A stretch of DNA of 46,336 nt from Anaerolineaceae bacterium (GTDB lineage: Bacteria > Chloroflexota > Anaerolineae > Anaerolineales > Anaerolineaceae), in assembly GCA_016927865.1 (NCBI GenBank), contig JAFGLU010000142.1, forward strand, positions 1-46,336, written 5' to 3'. Positions 17,712-26,310 of this stretch are shown in pieces (the stretch's first letter is position 1; each line of letters starts with the position of its first letter). The notes below the pieces were generated by a model. It did not search any database and had not been told where the DNA came from. It was given only the letters and a program-made list of their open reading frames with translations. The position numbers and the translations under genes are program-made.

Positions 17712-17740
17712 GCGAGCGGCGAAAAAGCTTCGCCGCTCGC
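17712..17740. repeat. 12-bp hairpin between the Tad-like operon and the kinase
   Basis: GCGAGCGGCGAA (17712-17723) pairs perfectly with 17729-17740 around the loop AAAGC. It lies 31 bases after the end of the minus-strand Tad-like operon and just before the likely kinase promoter. The run of six A bases follows on the plus strand, so on the minus strand the T-run precedes the hairpin; this is not a canonical terminator for that operon. Confidence 0.55.
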
Positions 17741-17770
17741 AAAAAATCTTTCTGAGGGTACATCCACTCC

Positions 17771-18012
17771 TTATGGCGTGGGGGTAGGCGGGATGCAGCG
17801 GGGATCTTCCGGCGAGCAAGCCGTAGGCCGCGGGGTGAGTGTGGGAGTGGGGGTGGGCGTGGAGGTGAACGTGGGGGTGATGAATGGGTCAGTCGTGGGT
17901 GTGTTGGTGCGCGTGGCCGTGGGGGTGCGCGTGTTGGTGGGGGTGCGCGTGGAGGAAGGCGTGAAGGTCATGGTGGCGGTTGGGGTGATGGGCGTGTTGG
18001 TGAGGGTGGGTG
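17771..18012. repeat. Low-complexity (GTGGGGGT)n-like coding tract
   Basis: The plus strand reads as irregular GTGGGGGTG/GTGGGCGTG units; on the coding (minus) strand these give the Thr-Pro-rich tail of the PA14/TadE protein. The units vary and have no spacers of constant length, so this is a slippage-prone linker tract. Similar but shorter Pro-Thr tails end the neighbouring TadE gene (22741). Confidence 0.7.
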
Positions 18013-20944
18013 AAGGCAGGGGCACATTGAGGGCCAGGTCGTAGCGAACCCGCGTAGCGTAAGAGCCGGCAAAATTGTCATTGTTGTTGGTAGTGCTGAA
18101 GCCGGTATCGGCAGCCACCACATAAACCACATAATTCCCATCAGAGACAGGTAGGTCATCACGCGAGTCACTGGTGCCGTTGTTCCATACATAGCTGCTT
18201 CGGTTGGTTGGGCAGGGATTGGCATTGCGATCGAAGAGACAATAGGGTGCCGAGATGTCTGTCTCATGATGGACTGCTACCCCATCGCGGTAGACTGTAA
18301 AATGGACTTCGCGGTTACGGCGGTACCATTCCGTGTTGGTGGTCACGTTGGCCTGCAAGTTGAAGGTGCCGTTGTTGCCGTCGATGCGCTGCACGTTGAT
18401 GGCTGGGCCGGTCACCCCGGTGACGTCCAGAGTGCAGTCCAGGTCGCTCACGCGGTAATGCAGGGTGAGGGCAAAATCATCCCCATGGTAATAGTTGGAG
18501 GATGTCTGGTAATTCCAGAAGATGGATCGAATAAAGTCGTTGAATACGCTAAAGCCATTGCTGGTGGCAAAGTTGGTGTTCCAGTTGAGACGCAGGTTGC
18601 CCTCGCCTAACAGCGAGATCGTTCCGGGCGTGGAGAAGGGCAGATGGCTCCAACTGAACACAGGGTTCGGCAGGCTCAAGTTTGGAGAAGAGAGGGTCGT
18701 CGTTGAAGATACCGGAGCCGTCTGATTCCAAACGTAGTTATTGAGATTAATGGCTGGGCGCGTATCATCGACACGGTGCCAGGCATCAAGATAACTGCCA
18801 GTCATTCCAACCAGTTCGATGGGATAGTCGATGCTGGTGTTACGTAAATACAGGTCAATATAGTTATATTGCAGGTAAATCGGGTTACTTGCCCGCGTCT
18901 GTAACAGGTCGCAGCGCGGGATAGTCACGGGTGTGGCCGTGGCAACCGGCGTATAGGGGATCAGGTACTGTTGCTCAATGATTTGGGGCGTGGCATTCAT
19001 AAAGGGGCCGGTCCAGCCTACGGCCATGTAATCCCAACCGCCGCCTTCACGGTGCACGGATTCTATGAAGTAGCGCTGGCCGCCTTCCATATAGACCTCG
19101 GCCGAGCGCTGGCTGTCGTAAGTGTTCCAGTAAGGGCCGGTGGCGCCGGTGGCAAAAGCGATACGCGACCTCAGCGCGGGGTTGGCATCGGGGCTTAGGT
19201 AGAGATTGCTATCGTCATCGCTAGCGATCCAGAAAGTGTAATACCCGGTGCGGGGCGGGCAGAGGTAGGCGCGGAAGCGCTGACCGTAATAATTGTTCCA
19301 GTTGACGGGGCCGATGAAATCTCCCGGCAGGCTGTTGCCCTGCGGCGCGATGGCGGGCGGGTCGCCGGCGATCTTTGTGGCCAAGGAGTTCGCGGACCAG
19401 ACCGGCGTGCTCATGACGTTAAGACCGATCCAATATTCGCGCAGCGGCCCGGCGCCATCGGCGCAGAGAATTTCAGGCGGAACGGTTTCACGAACCACCG
19501 GGTACAAATTTTGCTGGGGAATGACGGTAGGCAGGACTTGCTGGGGAATGCCCATGCCGTTCCAGGTCCAGGCCACGGCGGCGTGATCGACGCTCCCGCC
19601 TTCTTTGAACAGCAATTCAATATAATAATTCCGGCCTGCTACAAGGTAGTATTCTGAGGAGCTTCGATCGGTAGTGAAGTCCAGCGGGTTGGTCCAACCG
19701 GTATTTTGGGCGATGGGCACCGCGGCGGTGGGATCTTCGCCGAAGGGATTCAGCTTGAGGATGCTGTTATCATCGCTGGCGATCCAAAATTTATAGTTGG
19801 CGGTATAGGGCGGGCAAACCATGCCGCGCCAGCGCACGCCAAAGTCTTCCCGGTTGGGGGAGCTTTGGGTAGCGGAGAAATCTCCTTGAATGCCGTAATC
19901 ATCGGCAAACCAGGGATAGCGCGAATCGCTGAGCAGACTTTGCACACTGTTGGCATCGGGTACGGGGGGGACGTTGTCCCAACGTTCCCAGAGGATGCCG
20001 GAGGCGCCGTCGCACACGAAAGCGGTGGGTGTGGAGGTGGCGGTGCTGGTTGATGTGGGAGTGTGGGTGTCGGAGGGAGCAAAAGCCATGCCGCCGGTGA
20101 GGCCGGTGACGCGAGAAGTGCGGAACTTTTCTACCAGACCTTCGCGCTGGGCCGCCAGGCGCAAGGTAGGCCACCAGGAGCTGAGAAAGGGGGTGATCAT
20201 GGGGTGGCGGTAGGTGAGGGTGACGCGCACGCGATCGCCTGGCCCGCCGGCGTCATCGATGAAGGCGACGACGCTGTGATCGGATGAGTCGGCTTTCTGG
20301 CAGACCATCGGATACAGGTGCGCGTCATCCGCGATGTTATCATAGTAGTGCGGGTCGTCATCCAGGCGAAAATATTCATCCTGATCACCGCGACTGGAGC
20401 AGACCATGATATCCAGATAGCCGGGCAGGGAAGGATTGCCGCGGTTGTCTTGTTTGAAAGTGTTGCTGGGGTTGGACAAAAAAGCTACGTAATCGCCGGT
20501 GGAGGCAGCCCGCCAACTGACGCCGGTGGCCCCTGCCATAGCCGTGTCGCGAATGGAGGGCAGGCGGGCCCAGTCCTGTAAGGCACTGGATTTTTCTTCC
20601 CAATCGGTGATCGGGGGCGAAGCATTGGCAGGAATGCGGCAGTCCAGGTTGCCGTCTAATTCGTCTTGCAGGACCATCTCGTCGGTAGTCATGCCGAAAG
20701 AAGGCGCTACCACCGCGGCGGCTTCGTCACAGTAGTTGCGGTTGTACTCGCCGGTGATGGCGTAGCGCACTCCAAAGCGCGCGCCGTTTTCCAAGGCCAG
20801 CCAGGCTTGCAACAATCGTCCAAACTCAATGATGCCGAAGACGAGCAGCAACAAGACCGGCAGGGCCAGGGCGAATTCGAGGAGGCCCTGGGCTTTTGGA
20901 CTGAGTTTTTGCAGGAAAGCAGGTCGCTGCATACGAAACCTCAT
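17771..20944 (-). CDS. Very large TadE-like protein with PA14-like modules
   Basis: The N terminus is a TadE-like pseudopilin segment (KAQGLLEFALALPVLLLLVF, then IIEFGRLLQAWLALENGARF), expected to be processed and held in the membrane. TadE proteins are usually 150-250 residues; this one has 1057. After a first external part come two similar PA14-like carbohydrate- or surface-binding modules (about 305-470 and 480-670; both contain YKFWIASDD or YYTFWIASDD), then a long beta-rich region, and a Thr/Pro tail of about 50 residues ending TPTP. ATG 20944 lies four bases after the previous stop; an ATG at 20932 has a better ribosome site (GAGG). It is third of three Tad-like genes. A surface adhesin role is inferred. 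Confidence 0.75.
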   Translation of the reverse strand: MRFRMQRPAFLQKLSPKAQGLLEFALALPVLLLLVFGIIEFGRLLQAWLALENGARFGVRYAITGEYNRNYCDEAAAVVAPSFGMTTDEMVLQDELDGNLDCRIPANASPPITDWEEKSSALQDWARLPSIRDTAMAGATGVSWRAASTGDYVAFLSNPSNTFKQDNRGNPSLPGYLDIMVCSSRGDQDEYFRLDDDPHYYDNIADDAHLYPMVCQKADSSDHSVVAFIDDAGGPGDRVRVTLTYRHPMITPFLSSWWPTLRLAAQREGLVEKFRTSRVTGLTGGMAFAPSDTHTPTSTSTATSTPTAFVCDGASGILWERWDNVPPVPDANSVQSLLSDSRYPWFADDYGIQGDFSATQSSPNREDFGVRWRGMVCPPYTANYKFWIASDDNSILKLNPFGEDPTAAVPIAQNTGWTNPLDFTTDRSSSEYYLVAGRNYYIELLFKEGGSVDHAAVAWTWNGMGIPQQVLPTVIPQQNLYPVVRETVPPEILCADGAGPLREYWIGLNVMSTPVWSANSLATKIAGDPPAIAPQGNSLPGDFIGPVNWNNYYGQRFRAYLCPPRTGYYTFWIASDDDSNLYLSPDANPALRSRIAFATGATGPYWNTYDSQRSAEVYMEGGQRYFIESVHREGGGWDYMAVGWTGPFMNATPQIIEQQYLIPYTPVATATPVTIPRCDLLQTRASNPIYLQYNYIDLYLRNTSIDYPIELVGMTGSYLDAWHRVDDTRPAINLNNYVWNQTAPVSSTTTLSSPNLSLPNPVFSWSHLPFSTPGTISLLGEGNLRLNWNTNFATSNGFSVFNDFIRSIFWNYQTSSNYYHGDDFALTLHYRVSDLDCTLDVTGVTGPAINVQRIDGNNGTFNLQANVTTNTEWYRRNREVHFTVYRDGVAVHHETDISAPYCLFDRNANPCPTNRSSYVWNNGTSDSRDDLPVSDGNYVVYVVAADTGFSTTNNNDNFAGSYATRVRYDLALNVPLPSPTLTNTPITPTATMTFTPSSTRTPTNTRTPTATRTNTPTTDPFITPTFTSTPTPTPTLTPRPTACSPEDPRCIPPTPTP

Positions 20945-20948
20945 TTAT

Positions 20949-22799
20949 CTATTGCGTGATACGCGTATAAATCCGGCTGGCAATATCTTCGAAGATGGGC
21001 AGCAAATCGGCGCCCGTGGCTGCATAGTAGTAATTTCCACAAGATCGCTTGGCAGTGGTGAGCGCGCAGGGGTTGGTGTTGCGGTCGCCATCATCGCCGA
21101 CGGCGGCCATGTAGCGCAGCAGAGATTCGCCGTAGGAGATGGCGTCGCCCAAGCCGATGGCATAAATGGCCACGTCGTTCCCAATGGGCTCGTTCTGATT
21201 GTAATTGGGGTCCAGGTTGTTATAGGAGCGGACTACAGTGAGAGCGGTTTCGTCGATCATGTCCAGCGCGTAATCATACACAGAATAGCGGGAGGTGTCA
21301 CGGTCGCGCGGTTCCCAGGTGGTATTGGGCGGGCAGGTGTCGGCTGTTTCGTCCAGGCAGTAGCGCGGGGTCAGGTCGGTGTCAAAGCAGTTGCTGCCCC
21401 AATAATTTTGGGTGCAGAAACCGTTCGGGTATTCCCAAGGAATGACCGGATCGCCGGTATCGGGATCGGTGCCGCCGGTTAAGGGGGTGTCGCTCATATT
21501 GGCGGCGCCATCGGAGAGGAACACGATGACCCACACGGCGCCTGGGCGGCCGTTTTGTTTGAGTTGGTTGGCGGCCATACGCATGGCGCAGCCGGTGCAG
21601 GTGGACACCAGGGCAAAGCGGTCATTTTCGCCGCGGTCGGTCATCCAATCTTCGGCGATAGTCTGATCTTCATCAGTGAATAACTCGTTTTCGTCTTCGT
21701 CCCAATTGAAGGCGTCGTATTTGTCGTCCAGGTCGCAGGGGACATTTCCGTGTGCGGTATCCCACCAGGCGTTCACGGAGTAATCGCAATATGCCGCGGG
21801 ATCATAATCAGCCCCGTCGCCGTCGCGATCGTCTGGATAGGCGGGGTTGAATTTGTGGTAATCAGCCCACAAGGACCACATTCGATCAAATGGCGGGTCG
21901 TCGTGGGGGGCAATAGCGTCGATGTTGTTCAAAACAGCCGTTTTCCCGGCTGTGGTGAGGTCCCCGGCAGTTAGCGGCACGCGAACCTGGGCTGTGGTGG
22001 AGAAGGTGATCACCGAGACACGGTCGTAGCCTTCATAGAGGCTGTTGACGAGGTCTTTGGCGGCGTCCTTGGCCTCGCGGAGGGGGTGGCAATCGTTGAG
22101 GTTGTTGTAATTGCAATTCCCTAAGGCTTGCGGGTCATAATCGGCAGCTACCGTTGAACTATAACCAGGAGATTTCCACTCAACGCAGTCGCTGCCAACA
22201 AAGGTTTTACATTCTTGCACCATGGATTCGGAAACGTCAACCACCAGGATTAAGTCCACGGCGGCGGCTTCAGCGGTGGCGTGGGTGCGCAGGTTGATCG
22301 AACGAAAACCGATGAGGGTGAGGAAGTACAGCGGCGTGCGCTGCTGGGCCTCCACCCAAATGAGTTTGCGGGGCGAATCAAGCGTTGTGTCGGGGCAGGT
22401 GTGGAAAAAGTCGGGCTCTTCGGTTTCCAAGGCTGCGTCTCGGATGCCATCAGAGTCAGCGTCACACACGCGCACTTCCAGTTCGAGGACGCTGGGGTCG
22501 ACATTAACGTTGTGGAGCACCAGCGTCTCAAGGGCTGCCGCTTCCATTTCCGCCAGGGACTTGTTGCGCTTAAAATTGGTGGCCGCGGCCACCGAAGCGG
22601 AATCGACGGCGCGCTTCAACTGCCCGTAAGAAACGTAAACCATCCCGGCGTCAATAGCAAGGCCGACAAATAGTAAGAGAGTCACCAACGACACGGCGAA
22701 GATGACGATCACCTGGCCCCGGCTGCGGACGGGAGGCAGGTTAGGGTTTGGGTGTGGGGGTTGGCGCAGCGGCAGGAAGCGGCATAATCGTGTAAGCAT
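20949..22799 (-). CDS. TadG-like protein with von Willebrand factor A domain
   Basis: This 616-residue protein has a Tad N-terminal segment (GQVIVIFAVSLVTLLLFVGL, then AIDAGMVYVSYGQLKRAVDS) that forms the membrane anchor, followed by a VWA domain starting at VDLILVVDVSESM with the MIDAS motif DxSxS (Asp188, Ser190, Ser192). Acidic DDRDGDGADYD-like stretches could bind calcium. TadG-type proteins act in tight-adherence pilus assembly or as surface adhesins. The ATG at 22799 lies inside the end of the preceding gene (59-base overlap) and has no clear ribosome site; no later ATG or GTG precedes the membrane segment, so translational coupling is likely. Confidence 0.82.
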   Translation of the reverse strand: MLTRLCRFLPLRQPPHPNPNLPPVRSRGQVIVIFAVSLVTLLLFVGLAIDAGMVYVSYGQLKRAVDSASVAAATNFKRNKSLAEMEAAALETLVLHNVNVDPSVLELEVRVCDADSDGIRDAALETEEPDFFHTCPDTTLDSPRKLIWVEAQQRTPLYFLTLIGFRSINLRTHATAEAAAVDLILVVDVSESMVQECKTFVGSDCVEWKSPGYSSTVAADYDPQALGNCNYNNLNDCHPLREAKDAAKDLVNSLYEGYDRVSVITFSTTAQVRVPLTAGDLTTAGKTAVLNNIDAIAPHDDPPFDRMWSLWADYHKFNPAYPDDRDGDGADYDPAAYCDYSVNAWWDTAHGNVPCDLDDKYDAFNWDEDENELFTDEDQTIAEDWMTDRGENDRFALVSTCTGCAMRMAANQLKQNGRPGAVWVIVFLSDGAANMSDTPLTGGTDPDTGDPVIPWEYPNGFCTQNYWGSNCFDTDLTPRYCLDETADTCPPNTTWEPRDRDTSRYSVYDYALDMIDETALTVVRSYNNLDPNYNQNEPIGNDVAIYAIGLGDAISYGESLLRYMAAVGDDGDRNTNPCALTTAKRSCGNYYYAATGADLLPIFEDIASRIYTRITQ

Positions 22800-23556
22800 G
22801 GATCATCAAAGGGTTGGGCACAAACGTAGTGAAAATGGGTAAATTAAGAACTTGATTGTAACAGTAATAAACTTCTACAGCGAGGAAGCCTTTGCTGGCC
22901 GGGGCGGCAGTACGCGTTGAGCCGTAGGCAGCAGGGTTGACAATTTCTTGCACGCGCGAGAGGGTGTAATAGGGGGTGGTACGGGTAACCGTACCCTGGC
23001 AGTTCTTGGACCAATTGTTCGTTCCGGCGCCTCCACCCCAAGCGGTGTTGGAAAGCGCCCAGAAGTAAGTGGTCTTCCCGCCTTCGTCCACCGCCGATTG
23101 GCTGCCGGTGCCCGATTGGGGGTGCACATCGGAGACGATGTTGGCGCCCTCGACCGTAAAAACAGAGATGACGATATCATCAAAGGTTGGGTTCAAAGTA
23201 ATATAAGGGTTCAGACCGTTACAGAAAGGGTCGGAGGCATCTATGCAAGCGTCGGTTTGGGGGGGGGAGAAGATGCAGGCAGTATCGTAATAGAAATCGA
23301 AGGCATCTACGGTCGTGCAGTTATAGTCTTTAGGCGCAGTGACGTCAAACGGGTCGCGGACCGAGCCAAAGCGGGAAGCTTCGCGGGTGAGGTCGATGGC
23401 ATCGAGGTAGCGGCCGATGTAGAAAGCCACTTCTATCAGGCCAAGCAGGATGAGCAACAAGATAGGCAAGACGAGGGCCAATTCCAGAAAGGATTGTCCC
23501 CGCTTTCCGTGACCAAATTTGCCTCGAGAATACTCTACCGGTAGTGTCAACCGCAT
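22741..23556 (-). CDS. TadE-like pseudopilin
   Basis: This 271-residue protein has a TadE signature (GKRGQSFLELALVLPILLLI, then LLGLIEVAFYIGRYLDAIDL) as N-terminal membrane segment, followed by a secreted region with several cysteines and a Pro-Thr C terminus (PTPTPKP). It is the first gene of the three-gene minus-strand Tad-like run. The motor and secretin genes (tadA, tadB, tadC, rcpA types) are not in this window, so this is an outlying cluster of surface components. Operator-like palindromes lie 33-60 bases upstream of ATG 23556. Confidence 0.8.
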   Translation of the reverse strand: MRLTLPVEYSRGKFGHGKRGQSFLELALVLPILLLILLGLIEVAFYIGRYLDAIDLTREASRFGSVRDPFDVTAPKDYNCTTVDAFDFYYDTACIFSPPQTDACIDASDPFCNGLNPYITLNPTFDDIVISVFTVEGANIVSDVHPQSGTGSQSAVDEGGKTTYFWALSNTAWGGGAGTNNWSKNCQGTVTRTTPYYTLSRVQEIVNPAAYGSTRTAAPASKGFLAVEVYYCYNQVLNLPIFTTFVPNPLMIHAYTIMPLPAAAPTPTPKP

Positions 23557-23899
23557 CCACGCATCCCCACTTTCAAAAGGTTCCCTATACTGATCAGTCA
23601 GTACTGTACTGTTCAGCCAGTAGATAGAAAAGCCCCGAGCTTCCTCGCCTTCTGAGCAGCAACAAATCCCTTATCTTAAGATAGCGGTGATGGGAGGTTA
23701 TGTCAAGGGAATTTCATTTATTTTAGACCATGCAATGATATTGTAACGGATTCTGGTCAACCTTGCGGGCAAATTGTATAACGGTTGTAAGGTGTTGTGC
23801 CGGTAAGGGGAGGTTTGGAAGAAACTCGAAATTGGGATAAAAAAAACAACTGACCCACCTTTCTTCACCCTCTACGCCGTTACAATACAGGTATAATAA
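23557..23899. promoter_or_regulatory. Divergent regulatory region with operator-like palindromes
   Basis: No gene is convincing in this 343-bp gap between divergent genes. ACTGATCAGT (23589-23598) and CAGTACTG (23599-23606) are adjacent perfect palindromes, followed by TACTGTTCAGCCAGTA, so CAGT/ACTG half-sites recur across 23589-23622. That is the form of a repressor operator. On the plus side TATAAT at 23892-23897 lies directly before the candidate TTG start at 23900; I see no good -35 box. Confidence 0.45.
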
Positions 23900-26209
23900 T
23901 TGCAACCTATATTCAGTAAAGGTAAATTAAATTTAACGCTCAGGAATTGCTCCGACTTGTTCAACCTCACCACCTATTCCATTCTTCTTGAAGCCGGCCA
24001 AACACGCCCGGATTTCCCCGGTTTTTTGGCGGCCAGCGCGCCGCGAAAGTCGGCTCGCCTGCGCGGCCAGGACCAGGTGATTCTTTTCTTCAGCCAATCG
24101 GGGAGCATGCCACTGGCGGCAAATGCCCAACGCGAGATGCTCAACCGCCTGGCTGAAACTTATTTCACAGCGAGCGGGTCGGTGACAGCCGGGATGAGGG
24201 CAATGGCGGAGCGCTTGAATGATTTTTTGCTGGCGCGAAATGTGCGCGGCGCGCGCACCGGCGGGCAGATGGTTGGACTCATCAGCCTGGCGGTGATCCA
24301 CGGCGGGCGGTTATACCTGGCGCAGGGCGGACCGGTTCATACTTACCGGTTGAGCGGCTCGGGCGTGGAGCATTTCCAGGACGCGGAAGGAATGAGCCGC
24401 GGAATGGGCGTTGCTAAAGTGATTAGCCTGCGTTACTACCAAGCGGAAGTCGCGGCTGGGGATACGCTGATTTGGACAGTGGAGAATTTGGAAAACTTGC
24501 CGGACGAGTCGCAGTCTATGCCGGTTGCGGAACTGGCCCGGCGGTTGACCGGCGATGTGCTGGATATGCAAGGCGGATTGGTCCGGTTGGGTGAAGGTAA
24601 AGGGGAAATTTTGGCCGTTGCGCCCCCCGCAGCCATTTCAGCATCTTCGGTCGGGTATACGCCCGTACCGGAAGGCGTGTACCTGAGCGGGAAGATTGCG
24701 GTTTCTGAACCATCGGTGACCGAGGCGGCGGAGAAAATTCCTCAAGTGGGAATGACAGAACCCGCGGCGGTGGCGCCCGTGCAGACGCCAGTGGAGGAAA
24801 AGGCCAGGGTGGAAAGCCCTCGCCGGGCGGCGTATGTTGAGGAAGAAGCGCCTGAGCCCGAAGGGCCCTCTCCGGCGGCTGCGGCCGCTGCCCGCGCGGC
24901 AGTGGATGGGATCGGAAGGATGCGTAAGGCTGGAAATTCTTTCAGCCGGGGATTAGAGCGATTGTTTGAACGGGCCATGCCGGGAAATCCTGATCGTGGA
25001 TTGAACGTTTCACCGGGGAATATGCTGTTTGTGGCGATAATGATTCCGTTGGTGATCGTGGCCGTGGCAATGACCGTATATTATCAGCGCGGTAGGAGCG
25101 AGCAGCACCAGTTGTACCTGCAATCGGCGCAGTATTTCTTCGAACAATCCAATAATAAGGAAGACTTGGGCTTACGGCGCGACGATTGGAACCAGGCGCT
25201 TTACTGGCTGGATAAAGCCTCGGGCTATGGCAGCTCTGAGGAAGCCGATGCGTTGTACGATGCGGTGCTGGCAAAGATTGACGAGGTGGATGGCGTTGAT
25301 CGCCTGGTCTACCGGCCGGTCGCGACCGGGGATTTGCCTACGGATGCTAACATCACCCGCATGATGGTTTATCTCAACGACATTTATATGCTGGACTCTA
25401 CGCAAGGTCGCATTATGCGCCTGAGGCGGTCGGGCCAGAATTATGAGTATGATGAAGCCTTTGTGTGCGGGCCGGGGCAGGCTGGCGGCACGGTGATTGG
25501 CCCCCTCCTCGATTTCGTCACGCTTTTTCCAGGGAACGATTTTGATGCGGCGGTGATGGCTATTGATGGCGGCGGCAATTTGGTCTTCTGTACGCCGAAT
25601 GTGGCCGGCTTTAGCAGTATGGCCCTGCCCGTTCCGGAAACCAATTGGGGGAGGATCGAGGCTATTAGTTATGCACAGGGCAGCCTGTACGTCCTGGACC
25701 CGGCGGTGAACCGGGTATGGCGCTTCGATCCTGCCGCGGAAGGCTTAGGCTTTGAGGGCCTGCCGCACCTGTATTTCACGGATAATGTCCCCAATTTAAA
25801 TGATGTGGCGGACATGATTTTGTATGAAGATTACCTGTATATCTTAAATGAAGACGGCACCATGACAACTTGCCGTTCGAACGGCGAATCCACCGATTGC
25901 ACCGAGCCTACCCCGTACGGTGATGCGCGTACAGGGCGTGAGAGTTCGCCGTTGGCGTTTGCCGATGCGAGTTTCATTCAGCTTCAAGTGACCGAGCCGC
26001 CCGACCCGTCATTGTATGTTCTGGATAAGCAGAACCAATCGATTTACCAGTTTAGCCAGCGCAAGTTGAACTTGCAGGGGCAATACCGGCCCGACAGCCG
26101 TTTGAGCAGTTTCCTCCCGGTGGGTGAGCCGACCTCGTTTGTGGTCTCGCCGAACCGGCGGGCGTTCCTGGCCTTTGGCAACCAGGTGTTTTTCGCCCCG
26201 ATGGAGTAG
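23900..26209 (+). CDS. Membrane protein: PP2C-like region plus beta-propeller
   Basis: The 769-residue frame starts at TTG 23900; a second TTG at 23957, ten bases after AGGA, is an equally possible start and there is no early ATG. Residues 25-240 resemble a PPM/PP2C phosphatase fold (LAVIHGGRLYLAQGGPVHTY aligns with the family's GDSR strand) but the metal-binding NED and DGxGG motifs are replaced (RGQDQVILFF, QSGSM). A Pro/Ala-rich linker follows, then one membrane helix (MLFVAIMIPLVIVAVAMTVY, about 376-395), a helical stretch and a beta-propeller-like C-terminal half with repeated VLD...R or YVLDP strands. It may be an inactive phosphatase relay coupled to an external propeller. Fold assignment is tentative. 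Confidence 0.6.
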   Translation: MQPIFSKGKLNLTLRNCSDLFNLTTYSILLEAGQTRPDFPGFLAASAPRKSARLRGQDQVILFFSQSGSMPLAANAQREMLNRLAETYFTASGSVTAGMRAMAERLNDFLLARNVRGARTGGQMVGLISLAVIHGGRLYLAQGGPVHTYRLSGSGVEHFQDAEGMSRGMGVAKVISLRYYQAEVAAGDTLIWTVENLENLPDESQSMPVAELARRLTGDVLDMQGGLVRLGEGKGEILAVAPPAAISASSVGYTPVPEGVYLSGKIAVSEPSVTEAAEKIPQVGMTEPAAVAPVQTPVEEKARVESPRRAAYVEEEAPEPEGPSPAAAAAARAAVDGIGRMRKAGNSFSRGLERLFERAMPGNPDRGLNVSPGNMLFVAIMIPLVIVAVAMTVYYQRGRSEQHQLYLQSAQYFFEQSNNKEDLGLRRDDWNQALYWLDKASGYGSSEEADALYDAVLAKIDEVDGVDRLVYRPVATGDLPTDANITRMMVYLNDIYMLDSTQGRIMRLRRSGQNYEYDEAFVCGPGQAGGTVIGPLLDFVTLFPGNDFDAAVMAIDGGGNLVFCTPNVAGFSSMALPVPETNWGRIEAISYAQGSLYVLDPAVNRVWRFDPAAEGLGFEGLPHLYFTDNVPNLNDVADMILYEDYLYILNEDGTMTTCRSNGESTDCTEPTPYGDARTGRESSPLAFADASFIQLQVTEPPDPSLYVLDKQNQSIYQFSQRKLNLQGQYRPDSRLSSFLPVGEPTSFVVSPNRRAFLAFGNQVFFAPME

Positions 26210-26278
26210 CGGTTCGGTCTCCGCGCCCGCCCTATTAAAAAATCCGAATTTGCGTTCCTGCCTGGCAAGGCCAAAAGA

Positions 26279-26301
26279 CGCGGGTAAGAAACTCGCGCTA
26301 C
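26279..26301 (-). terminator. Hairpin after polX, shared with 29183-29205
   Basis: On the minus strand CGCGAGT-TTCTT-ACCCGCG forms a seven-base stem with one mismatch, followed by TCTTTT, 10 bases after the polX stop. The whole 23-mer differs at one base from 29183-29205 in the opposite orientation. Between 26210 and 26310 I see nothing else. Confidence 0.5.
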
Positions 26302-26310
26302 GACGACGGA

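Noticed and set aside
17771..18012. G/T-rich repeated tract taken as a CRISPR array or satellite
   Set aside because: Units vary in length and sequence, there are no constant repeats or unique spacers, and the minus strand encodes the Thr/Pro tail of a long open gene.
23723..23905. 60-codon minus-strand frame in the divergent gap
   Set aside because: It has no ribosome site or family features and covers the presumed promoter DNA.
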